Assembly (NCBI RefSeq): GCF_026410255.1
Contig: NZ_JAPMLL010000009.1
Location: 119,487 to 183,486, forward strand
DNA from: Xanthomarina sp. F1114
GTDB taxonomy: Bacteria > Bacteroidota > Bacteroidia > Flavobacteriales > Flavobacteriaceae
DNA length: 64,000 bases
Direction: 5' to 3'
The number at the start of each line of letters is the position of its first letter. Position 1 is the stretch's first letter. Under the pieces are notes generated by a model, which saw nothing but the letters and a program-made list of their open reading frames with translations, ran no database searches and was not told the DNA's origin. Shown piece after piece: positions 9,775 through 16,905 of the stretch. Position numbers and translations under genes: made by a program.

Positions 9775-10905
9775 ATGGTACAGTTATTAAATAAATACAA
9801 AGCATTTTTTATTGGAGTTCTATTAATGTTTCCCATATTTTATGTTTTAGATTATTTCGAGTTCATTCTTATTCCAAAAAACAATCCATTAGAAATCATT
9901 ATGTATGCTGTTTTTTTTGGAATTTTAGCTGTATTACCTATTTATAATTACAGCTATTTTAAAACCAAAAAAAGAATTATATTAAACGTATTGGCATTAA
10001 TGGCACTATTCTTTATGGCATTATTTATAGATTCTTTTATGAAAATGCCCGACAATCCAGTCACTTTTATTCTATTAATGGTGTTTTGGTTTGGTTTTGC
10101 CTATCTTTTAATTCCTGTATTTATTAAAAAATATTGGAAGTTAATTGTATTTATATATGGTCCTTTATTTTTATATTTTCTCTACTTAAGACTGTTTTCC
10201 GGTAATTTAGAGACCTACCTAGAAATCAAGGAAGACTTTCCTTTTTTTATATTCTTTTTACCAATTCCTATGTTATTTCTTATTTGGGTTTTTGAACAAT
10301 GGAAATGGGTTCAAAACTTAAAAGCAGAAAAATCTAAAGCAGAATTGTCTTTATTACGAAGTCAGATAAACCCACATTTTTTCTTTAATACCTTGAATAA
10401 TCTGTATGCATTAACCGTAAAACAATCTGAAAAAGCTCCAGAGGTCATTTTAAAGTTATCTGATATGATGCGATATACCATTTATGAAGGAGATAAGGAA
10501 ATGGTAACCCTTGAAGATGAAATAAAGTACGTAAACAACTACATTGAATTACATAAAATACGCTATAAAAAGTCTGTAGATATTGCCTTTAACCATGATG
10601 TGGATACCAGTTTAACTATTGCACCTTTACTGTATATTATTCTTTTAGAAAATGCCTTTAAACATGGCATTGAAACTTTAACTGAAAATGCTTTTATACA
10701 TATTAACTTAAAAGAAGAAACAGATTTTATTATTTTTTCAATAGAAAATAATTTCGATCCCAATGAAATAAGTTCATCAAACGGCATAGGCTTACAAAAT
10801 TTAAAAAGAAGACTATCTTTATTGTATAAAAATAAACATGAATTACAAGTTGATGTGTTAAATAACCTCTATAAAACAACCTTAAAGATTGCTAAACATG
10901 CTTAA
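9775..10905 (+). CDS. LytS-type membrane sensor histidine kinase
   Basis: The kinase has about six hydrophobic segments, then a short coiled coil and the His_kinase domain (PF06580) with the phospho-acceptor motif SQINPHFFFNTLNNLY (His201 from this start), followed by a HATPase region with ENAFKHG and GIGLQNLKRRL. The frame is open back to an ATG at 9688, which would add a hydrophobic segment. I prefer 9775 because a good promoter lies between the two codons. The response regulator overlaps the 3' end by 8 bases, so the two form a pair. It probably senses envelope or peptide stress linked to the divergent ABC/M1 operon (inference). Confidence 0.85.
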   Translation: MVQLLNKYKAFFIGVLLMFPIFYVLDYFEFILIPKNNPLEIIMYAVFFGILAVLPIYNYSYFKTKKRIILNVLALMALFFMALFIDSFMKMPDNPVTFILLMVFWFGFAYLLIPVFIKKYWKLIVFIYGPLFLYFLYLRLFSGNLETYLEIKEDFPFFIFFLPIPMLFLIWVFEQWKWVQNLKAEKSKAELSLLRSQINPHFFFNTLNNLYALTVKQSEKAPEVILKLSDMMRYTIYEGDKEMVTLEDEIKYVNNYIELHKIRYKKSVDIAFNHDVDTSLTIAPLLYIILLENAFKHGIETLTENAFIHINLKEETDFIIFSIENNFDPNEISSSNGIGLQNLKRRLSLLYKNKHELQVDVLNNLYKTTLKIAKHA

Positions 10906-11596
10906 GTATATAATTGTTGATGATGAACCGTTAGCTCATGAAATTATTGAAGAGTTTTGTAGTATGTTACCACATTTACAATTAGAAAAAAATTGTTACA
11001 GCGCTATGGAAGCTATACAATATCTAAATGAACACACTGTCGATTTTATGTTTTTAGATATTAATATGCCTAAATTAAAAGGAATTGATTTTTTAAAAAC
11101 ATTGTCTAATCCTCCAAAAACTATAATAACAACGGCTTATAAAGAACATGCTATAGAAGGGTTTGAGCTGAACGTTGTAGATTATATTTTAAAGCCTTTT
11201 AGTTTTGATAGATTGGTAAAAGCTGTAAATAAAGTTTCCGAATCTCAAGCTTTAAAAACTGTTCTAAATGAAGTTGCTTCTGACACGTCTACACGATTCT
11301 TCATAAAAGGCAATAAAAAGCATTATCAAATAGATTTGAAAGATCTCCTTTATATAGAAGCTTACGGAAACTACACCAAATTGTTTTTAGAGAATGACAT
11401 GATTATTAGCCACGAAAAAATATCGTATTATGAATCTATTTTAAATGAAAATAATTTTTTGAGAGTTCATAAATCGTTTCTTGTTGCTATAGATAAAATT
11501 AAATTTATAGAAGGTAATCGTATTTTAATAAACGAGCATAAAATTCCTATTGGACAAACTTACAAAAGTAGTGTAAATAAGCTATATAACAGTTAA
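10898..11596 (+). CDS. LytTR family response regulator
   Basis: The start is the ATG at 10898, overlapping the kinase gene by 8 bases; a TTG nine bases earlier gives a less typical N-terminus. The 232-residue protein has a receiver domain with the acidic pocket VDDEP, phospho-acceptor Asp54 in FLDINMP and Lys99 in ILKP, then a LytTR DNA-binding domain from about 130 (FFIKGNKKHYQI, IEAYGNYTKL, FLRVHKSFLV). LytTR proteins bind direct repeats upstream of targets. The natural candidate target is the divergent ABC/M1 operon. Confidence 0.93.
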   Translation: MLKYIIVDDEPLAHEIIEEFCSMLPHLQLEKNCYSAMEAIQYLNEHTVDFMFLDINMPKLKGIDFLKTLSNPPKTIITTAYKEHAIEGFELNVVDYILKPFSFDRLVKAVNKVSESQALKTVLNEVASDTSTRFFIKGNKKHYQIDLKDLLYIEAYGNYTKLFLENDMIISHEKISYYESILNENNFLRVHKSFLVAIDKIKFIEGNRILINEHKIPIGQTYKSSVNKLYNS

Positions 11597-11740
11597 TTAG
11601 CATTCCACACACATTATGCTTCCCTCCTACGTAGTCGCATAAAAAGTGTTCCATTACATAGTAAAGAAACTTTTGGGATTAAATTTTTTTCAAGAAACTG
11701 TAGTAACAACTTTGCCTGCACTCCACCTCGCTGCATCTTC

Positions 11741-11762
11741 AAAAGGTCTACTAGACCTTTTT
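11741..11762. terminator. Terminator-like hairpin, possibly two-way
   Basis: An 8-bp perfect stem (11741-11748 with 11754-11761) closes a 5-base loop. Five T follow on the plus strand and four on the minus strand. It may end both the LytTR transcript (145 bases upstream) and the candidate minus-strand small RNA. Confidence 0.55.
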
Positions 11763-11809
11763 CATACGCACGTAACCAAAGCTCAAGTTACATAACGCAA
11801 GAACATTAT
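11741..11809 (-). ncRNA. Candidate small RNA (about 70 nt)
   Basis: A minus-strand promoter (TTG, 18 bases, TATATTTG at 11814-11842) would start transcription near 11807-11810. The transcript could form a small GTAAC/GTTAC hairpin (11772-11776 with 11787-11791) and would run into the terminator-like hairpin at 11741. No start codon in this span opens a useful frame. It is a prediction from promoter plus terminator only. Confidence 0.3.
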
Positions 11810-11813
11810 AGTA

Positions 11814-11842
11814 CAAATATATAGTAATTTCTGTATGGCCAA
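11814..11842 (-). promoter_or_regulatory. Minus-strand promoter for the candidate small RNA
   Basis: The -7 box reads TATATTTG (11814-11821) and a TTG lies at 11840-11842, 18 bases away. Both elements and their spacing fit the Bacteroidota consensus, yet no protein gene follows. Confidence 0.45.
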
Positions 11843-11859
11843 TTTTTAGGCTATTTACA

Positions 11860-11907
11860 CATAATTGTTGATATAGTGCCTTCAGGTCTATATCGTAAAC
11901 AATTATG
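11860..11907. repeat. Imperfect inverted repeat
   Basis: Arms 11860-11876 and 11888-11907 pair over 17 positions with a three-base bulge (11895-11897) and an 11-base loop. It sits upstream of the small-RNA promoter and could be a binding site or part of an RNA structure. Confidence 0.5.
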
Positions 11908-12019
11908 TTAAAAGAAATCGACTTTAGAAGATTCACGAACACTTAAAACAATAAAATTGCATGAGCTAAATTACGGCTAATTAACTTGTAGGTTTATTTG
12001 ATAGCTATAATTCTATACT

Positions 12020-12153
12020 ATGTAAAATATCCCACAGTATTTAGTTTTCATTATAATAATTAGAACTTGGGTTATTAAACATTATCGTTTATGCTTATCT
12101 TATAAATTTAATATTCCGTATAATCCTTCATTATTTTTTAAATACGCGATTCC
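12020..12153. repeat. Direct repeat, right copy (about 134 bp)
   Basis: This is the partner of 4881-5015, in the same orientation, with one single-base gap in the alignment. It lies beyond the LytTR gene, so the pair brackets the ABC/M1-LytTR module. Confidence 0.65.
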
Positions 12154-12342
12154 TCACGTTGATAATATTGTATTAGATGAATTTGTTAATACTGCGTGTG
12201 TCATTCAACGAGTTAAGTATCTTCTAATGTTTCTAATATTCTGAACTCTCCCCAGGTTAATATGGCTATTATCCAAAGTAAGCCCGAAGTAACCATGGAG
12301 AAGCTACGGGTGAACCCTTAGGAAGCCCTTGTTTATAAGGGT

Positions 12343-13137
12343 TTAAAGCAGGGTGATACAGTGCATAACCTGCCTATTTTTTAAAAGGTGAAATTGTTTT
12401 TTTTCTTGTTTTAGAAACTGAATTCCGAACCACACTATTAGGGTTGCATGTTTGGAAACAGCTGTTTTTACTGGGGTTTTAAGTTGGATTTGAAGATTTG
12501 TATGTTCTATTTTACATAATAAAGGTTCGCTTTTTTGTGTAATGCCTAAGCCATTGTGTTTTGGCGCTACAGGTCTGTAAGACTTCTGGTTTGGTCTACA
12601 TTTGTAATTTGAAACCAAAGACAGGGCTGCTATAAGTTGGAAATGTGTTGCTGTTTTTGGTTTTTTTTCCAGGTGGATTTTGGAACTTTTTGGGATGCTA
12701 AGCGTTATGATTCGTCTGTTTTTATGACTTGTAACGATTGGCTTTGCCGTATATATCTGTTCGAACGATTGCTTTTGGTTAAGTTGAAAACCTTTAAGGG
12801 CTTTTGGGTTGTTGGTTAGACTGGCCTCCCTTTTTCCTGGGGAGCCACTCCCCTCTTTGATTATTTTATAACAGACACCAGTTAAGCGACTTGCCATGGT
12901 AGAATCTTGAAACTCTTTTGCTGTTTCTAAAATTCCTGTTCTGATGGCTTTTGATAGTCTAGACGCCATACCAAACTCCAGGTTGTTTGCTCTTACTTTT
13001 GCATAGGCAGGATCTGTTTGGATACGTTCTTTGGAAGGACCAGTAGCTATACGAGAAATATATTGACCACCTAGTGGATAGTAAGAGATACCGTTTAGAG
13101 TGCCATGGATTTTTATGAGACCTTTTTGCTTAGCCAC
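12343..13137 (-). CDS. Conserved Bacteroidota hypothetical protein (MAKQKG-type)
   Basis: The gene starts with GTG. The 264-residue protein belongs to a family I know only as an uncharacterised Bacteroidota group. Its N-terminus goes lysine-rich start, IKIHGTLNGISYY, then SKERIQTDPAYAKVRANNLEFG, and the family usually ends with a segment like IVWFGIQFLKQ...LLKN. It has no signal peptide, membrane segment or catalytic motif that I can see, and it is basic. The gene stands alone in an accessory-looking region beside the dispersed repeat. Its function is unknown. Confidence 0.65.
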   Translation of the reverse strand: MAKQKGLIKIHGTLNGISYYPLGGQYISRIATGPSKERIQTDPAYAKVRANNLEFGMASRLSKAIRTGILETAKEFQDSTMASRLTGVCYKIIKEGSGSPGKREASLTNNPKALKGFQLNQKQSFEQIYTAKPIVTSHKNRRIITLSIPKSSKIHLEKKPKTATHFQLIAALSLVSNYKCRPNQKSYRPVAPKHNGLGITQKSEPLLCKIEHTNLQIQLKTPVKTAVSKHATLIVWFGIQFLKQEKKQFHLLKNRQVMHCITLL

Positions 13138-13400
13138 CTGACTTATAGTTATTTAGAACAACCTAAGATAAGCAAAAAAGTGACATGTACTAAAAGAAAG
13201 TAGCTTCTTCTGCTCTATTTATTGACTCGCGACTTAAAACCATCGAGCACTAATTAATCCGAAAATTCTTATATTTATTGATTTTACTCTAATAATTAAT
13301 TCTAGATCTGTTAAGAGGAGGTTTTCTTTCTTCTTCCAGATAGTTTTAATCCTGAATTAATGTTCGTTGCAATTTATCGTCTAAAATCTAAAAGCAGAAG

Positions 13401-14069
13401 TTATTTATTATTAAATCCATCTTGTTCTTCCGTTGTGGTTTTATCTAATCTTATATTAGACAATCCAACCAAAGCTCTTAAAACACCATGTATACAGGCA
13501 ATAGGCAATATAATAAGACCTGTTATTAACATCCCTAATTCAAAAAACAGGGTGCTTTCTTTATATGGGTTTCCTTTAAGTCTTGCCTGAAATGCGCTGT
13601 ATGGAATACCATACATATTTCCTGAAATCATTATTTGGATTGAGGAAAGCATAATCCGTGCTTCTTTTTTGCCATATTCTTTTATAAGTGCATCATAAGC
13701 ATATTTTTTAGGAAAACCTCTTGTATCTGCAAAATGTTGAGCAAACATAATCGCTTTTGCTTCTTCGGGTTTTATTAAATGATTTTCGCCACTTAAAAAG
13801 CTACTTATTTCTTCTCCGCTCATCCCTTGTCGCAAAGCCATTTTAGTGTGGGCATATGAGCAAGCAGGACAACCGTTTACTTCGGTTACTGCCAATTGCA
13901 AGCGCTTTAATAAATCGTTATCAACTAGTTTGCTTTTTGCATTTCCAATCAACTTGATTATGGCTCTTGGGATGTACATAAAAGCACGATACATCTCCCA
14001 TAAACTGAATCTTTTTTTAAATTCGGTTCTTGAGTTAATGAACTCTGAGATGTTGATGTCTGTTTTCAT
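13401..14069 (-). CDS. AhpD-like carboxymuconolactone decarboxylase family protein
   Basis: The 222-residue protein has the AhpD/CMD core: Glu63, the redox motif CPAC (Cys67, Cys70) and His74 in TEVNGCPACSYAHTKMAL, which in AhpD-type proteins act as a peroxide-linked disulfide reductase. A C-terminal hydrophobic segment (LGMLITGLIILPIACIHGVL) suggests membrane attachment, which is not typical of soluble AhpD. An 8-bp inverted repeat lies just upstream of the start and may be an operator. The gene stands alone. Confidence 0.8.
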   Translation of the reverse strand: MKTDINISEFINSRTEFKKRFSLWEMYRAFMYIPRAIIKLIGNAKSKLVDNDLLKRLQLAVTEVNGCPACSYAHTKMALRQGMSGEEISSFLSGENHLIKPEEAKAIMFAQHFADTRGFPKKYAYDALIKEYGKKEARIMLSSIQIMISGNMYGIPYSAFQARLKGNPYKESTLFFELGMLITGLIILPIACIHGVLRALVGLSNIRLDKTTTEEQDGFNNK

Positions 14070-14090
14070 GTCTCTTGTTAATTATTACAG

Positions 14091-14114
14091 TAAATGTCCT
14101 ATTAATGACATTTA
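14091..14114. promoter_or_regulatory. Palindrome upstream of the AhpD-like gene
   Basis: TAAATGTC (14091-14098) and GACATTTA (14107-14114) form a perfect inverted repeat with an 8-base spacer, 22-45 bases before the AhpD-like start codon. Position and symmetry suit an operator for a dimeric regulator. Confidence 0.4.
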
Positions 14115-14629
14115 TATGCAATGACATAAATCAGTTTATAACCTCCTAGTTCTACTTTTCTGTTATTGCACGAAGCTTTGTCTTTTACATGATTTATATG
14201 GGTTTATATACGTTTTTGCCATTAGTTATTTTTCCAGTGTTTCATTTCCTATACGCTCAATAATTATAACTTTGCATGCTCGTTTTTGGGATTTAATCCT
14301 AATAATTTTTGATAGTTTTCTTTTGAAAGTCCAAACTGATTATTTCTAAAACAACCTTCGACCAACTATCAATGGCTACGCTGTTCTACATAGTTTTTTT
14401 CCAATAAATTCAAATCATTAATTATCTCTTTAAAATACGTTTGGGTTTTTTCCGTATGCGAATTCTTTAATTTTATATCTATCATTCCAAAAGCTTTCCA
14501 TATTGTATTTTAATTGTGTAGAACGGTTTTCTGTATGATTTTGTTGCGCCTGCCTGTAGGGAGACAAGGTTTTTTGTTAGCAGACTAAAACTAGCCATTA
14601 ATTATCCATGGTTTTGGTTATAGTAATTT
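14115..14629. other. Intergenic region holding gene remnants
   Basis: Apart from the pseudogene pieces at 14264-14501, no gene is visible. A GC-richer stretch at 14546-14569 (core GCCTGCCTGTAGG) resembles a decayed palindromic repeat but does not fold convincingly. Confidence 0.5.
14264..14501 (-). pseudogene. Decayed SAM-dependent methyltransferase gene and adjoining remnant
   Basis: On the minus strand an ATG at 14501 opens MESFWNDRYKIKEFAYGKNP, the typical start of TehB-like class I methyltransferases. The frame stops after NVF at 14430, but the shifted frame continues the family with YFKEIINDLNLLEKN to a stop at 14369. The same frame after two stops reads FRNNQFGLSKENYQKLLGLN and ends at 14264; I cannot place this tail in the methyltransferase family and it may come from another gene. 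The SAM-binding core is missing, so the gene is dead and internally deleted. Confidence 0.55.
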
Positions 14630-15295
14630 TTATTCTCTACGAATTGCGATATAAATTTCATGTTCGTACTTGGGAGTTGTAATCTTTATGTCCCTTTCTT
14701 GTCGGTTTTGGATAGTGATTTTCAATCCTTTTTCATATAAGGTTTCATTCTCACGATTGTAAATTTCTTGTTCTTCGGTTTCGCATTCTTCGAATTCTTT
14801 TTCTACTATCATTTTTCCTGTCGAGAGGTTAAAATCAACTTTTCGCCAATACTCACATATCTTTCCACCAATCTCTGTATATCCGATTAAATAGAAGTCG
14901 CCATTCTGGTAACGATATTTATCTGTAAACCCCCATTTCCAGCTACTCCCACCTAAATGGCTGATTTGAAGAATTCCATTTTCAATTTTAATTTCTGTAA
15001 ATGGGTCGCCCATCATTCCACCATCTTTACTTCCGTAAATTGCTTGGTCAGATTTTTTCCATTCTGTCCATCTGTCATTTTTAAGTTTGTAGATTATTAA
15101 TTCCCGAGGAACACCGTCAATCTCGTTTTCAGGTCCAATGTTATAAATTACGGCAAGTTCAGCAATAGAATCGTTATCTAGGTCGCCTGAAACAGAATCT
15201 ACAACTGAGTAATTGTCATGAATTGGTAATTCCTGACTATATGAGAGTTGATTTAAAGTCAACAGAAATGTCCATATGCAGATTGCTTTTTTCAT
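14630..15295 (-). CDS. Secreted protein with a Ca-binding-like DxDxD motif
   Basis: The 221-residue protein begins with a signal peptide ending near LSYSQ. At about 37-45 it has SGDLDNDSIAELAVIY, the FG-GAP/VCBS-like Asp-x-Asp-x-Asp loop found in extracellular beta-propeller proteins, but a single repeat is too little for a propeller. The rest is beta-rich with many aromatic residues. I do not recognise a named family. A TAnnTTTG box lies 35 bases upstream. Confidence 0.7.
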   Translation of the reverse strand: MKKAICIWTFLLTLNQLSYSQELPIHDNYSVVDSVSGDLDNDSIAELAVIYNIGPENEIDGVPRELIIYKLKNDRWTEWKKSDQAIYGSKDGGMMGDPFTEIKIENGILQISHLGGSSWKWGFTDKYRYQNGDFYLIGYTEIGGKICEYWRKVDFNLSTGKMIVEKEFEECETEEQEIYNRENETLYEKGLKITIQNRQERDIKITTPKYEHEIYIAIRRE

Positions 15296-15329
15296 ATTTT
15301 GGCTAATTGATTATATTGTTATATCCTCT

Positions 15330-15337
15330 CAAATATA
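15330..15337 (-). promoter_or_regulatory. -7 promoter box for the secreted DxDxD protein
   Basis: On the minus strand this reads TATATTTG, an exact TAnnTTTG match, 35 bases before the start codon at 15295. I see no TTG at the -33 distance. Confidence 0.4.
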
Positions 15338-15507
15338 TGTAATTTTGGGTTCCTATTGGGGATGGTATGACTTTATATATAGACTAAGCCAAGTTAGGTT
15401 TTTACGATTTTTTATAGGTATTGTACTTCTCTTTTTTTGTTACAACTGATCTCTGTAATCAATCAGAATCGACTTTGTTAACAAGGCAGAATAGCTCTTA
15501 TTAATAA

Positions 15508-16458
15508 TTACTCCAGTAGAATCACTTCTTTCTCCAAAACCCATTTTCCGTTAACTTCTGCACTACGAGTAACTGTAATTTTATTGGGACCTGTTTTCTT
15601 AAAAACATCAATCAGTTTTAGATTTTTATGAACAGCCGTATTAATAAAAACAGGGTCGCACAGCTGTTTACCATTGGTTGCATTAAAAACATAAAGACTC
15701 TTGGATGTTGGTTTTATATCCCAAAAACCAATTTCATCTGCACTGTCACCATTTAGATCTTTAAGATTTTCTAATTGAGATTGGTAGGCACCTTTAATTG
15801 TGATGTCTTCTAAATCCTTATGACTAAAAACAATCACGCTATTGCAACCACCTTTGCACTCCACCTTATTGTTAGTATCAGGATCTGTATTTTGATTGGT
15901 GATTATTTCTGGAGAGATTACAGTGGCATAATCCGATAGTCCGTCGCCATTAAAGTCGCCATAGAGTTTCTTCTTATTAGCCTGGATAACACTATTTTCT
16001 TTGAAACCAGGAAATATGGGTGCGTCAAGATTTTTCGAATTTTCAGAAACGCCTTCGCGCAAAATTCTAAAATCACCATTCTTATTTACTACTGAAAGAT
16101 ACGATTCATATTCTGCTTTTATTCCATTATAGTTCACTTGTTTAATAAAGGTGACTAAATAATTAGCGCCTTCTTTAGTTATATCAAGTTCGTTGTTTAA
16201 AACCTGTTGGGTATAATCTGGAAATTGTTCAAAAAGCAATCTTTTATCTTGTTGCACTTGAGATCTTGTGCGTTTTTTCCCGTAATAGGTTACTACATCC
16301 ATATAGTCGGCTTCTAAATAAGGCGACTTTAGCTGTGTATGAGCTTCACTCCACTTATTTACAAACTTACGAATCTCTTTTTCATCTTTTGAATCGACCT
16401 CATTACAACTATATAATAGTATAAAAAAAAGGGAGAAAATCACTGGGAAATATTTCAC
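15508..16458 (-). CDS. Lipoprotein with NTF2-like N-terminus and FG-GAP-type motif
   Basis: The 316-residue protein has a lipoprotein signal (MKYFPVIFSLFFILLYSC, Cys18). Residues about 25-140 look like a small NTF2/SnoaL-like domain (KFVNKWSEAH, DVVTYYGKKR). Around residue 168 comes YGDFNGDGLSDYATV, a calcium-loop motif of FG-GAP repeats, and later LKDLNGDSADEIGFW, so the C-terminal part may be two such repeats. The domain split is my reading and not certain. It probably sits on the periplasmic or outer face; the function is unknown. Confidence 0.7.
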   Translation of the reverse strand: MKYFPVIFSLFFILLYSCNEVDSKDEKEIRKFVNKWSEAHTQLKSPYLEADYMDVVTYYGKKRTRSQVQQDKRLLFEQFPDYTQQVLNNELDITKEGANYLVTFIKQVNYNGIKAEYESYLSVVNKNGDFRILREGVSENSKNLDAPIFPGFKENSVIQANKKKLYGDFNGDGLSDYATVISPEIITNQNTDPDTNNKVECKGGCNSVIVFSHKDLEDITIKGAYQSQLENLKDLNGDSADEIGFWDIKPTSKSLYVFNATNGKQLCDPVFINTAVHKNLKLIDVFKKTGPNKITVTRSAEVNGKWVLEKEVILLE

Positions 16459-16637
16459 GGATCTAATGGGATTTTTACTTAAAAAATTAATGCTAAATAT
16501 ACATGATTTTCGGGAAAATGGTTATAATTTTTAAAAGGAAAACCACGCATATTACAACCATACAGACTCTTGATTTGTCTAAAATTAAATTTCCCTAAAC
16601 CTAAGGGGTTATTATCTGGTATTAGAGGAAGTATATT

Positions 16638-16817
16638 TTATTCGTTTTCACGTTTTTTGGTTCTTTTCCAAATAAAATATAAGATAATAATTACTATAGG
16701 GAGAATAATAAAAACGATCAGATCAAATGGTTTTGTCAAATCTATAGTGCCACTATCTCCTGGGTTTTGAGTGTATGACGATTTCTGAATTACTAATGAA
16801 TATAATATGTTTCGCAT
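16638..16817 (-). CDS. Small single-span membrane protein (59 aa)
   Basis: An ATG at 16817 opens a 59-residue frame. It has a middle segment NPGDSGTIDLTKPFDLIVF running into a hydrophobic span (VFIILPIVIIILYFIW) and a basic tail (KRTKKREN). This matches a small flavobacterial family that databases often mislabel as adenylosuccinate synthetase. The usual N-terminal signal peptide looks eroded here (MRNILYSLVIQKSSYTQ), so the start or the signal may be altered. The gene lies between the ybbP-like gene and the NTF2-like lipoprotein gene, all on the minus strand. Confidence 0.65.
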   Translation of the reverse strand: MRNILYSLVIQKSSYTQNPGDSGTIDLTKPFDLIVFIILPIVIIILYFIWKRTKKRENE

Positions 16818-16905
16818 TGTTTTTTATTTAAATAGTATTAATTCAATCTACGGAATTATTAGCTGAAAGTATCATAAATTTTAAAAAAAGAGTCTTCAAA
16901 TTATA

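Larger units (their letters stand above)
11597..12342. other. 746-base intergenic region with a candidate small RNA, hairpins and a repeat
   Basis: No convincing protein gene is present. I see a terminator-like hairpin (11741-11762), a good minus-strand promoter (11814-11842) that would drive a short RNA into it, an imperfect hairpin (11860-11907), and the right copy of the direct repeat (12020-12153). Around 12240-12340 the DNA is richer in GC, with a weak hairpin near 12320. Confidence 0.6.

Noticed and set aside
11751..11942. Minus-strand open frame of 63 codons
   Set aside because: It spans a good promoter and two hairpins, has low-complexity composition and no recognisable motif; the stretch is better explained as a non-coding region.
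13846..14124. Plus-strand open frame of 92 codons
   Set aside because: It lies antisense over the AhpD-like gene, whose redox motif is clear.
14546..14569. GC-richer stretch with core GCCTGCCTGTAGG, like a palindromic (REP) repeat
   Set aside because: Only one copy is visible and it does not fold into a convincing hairpin.
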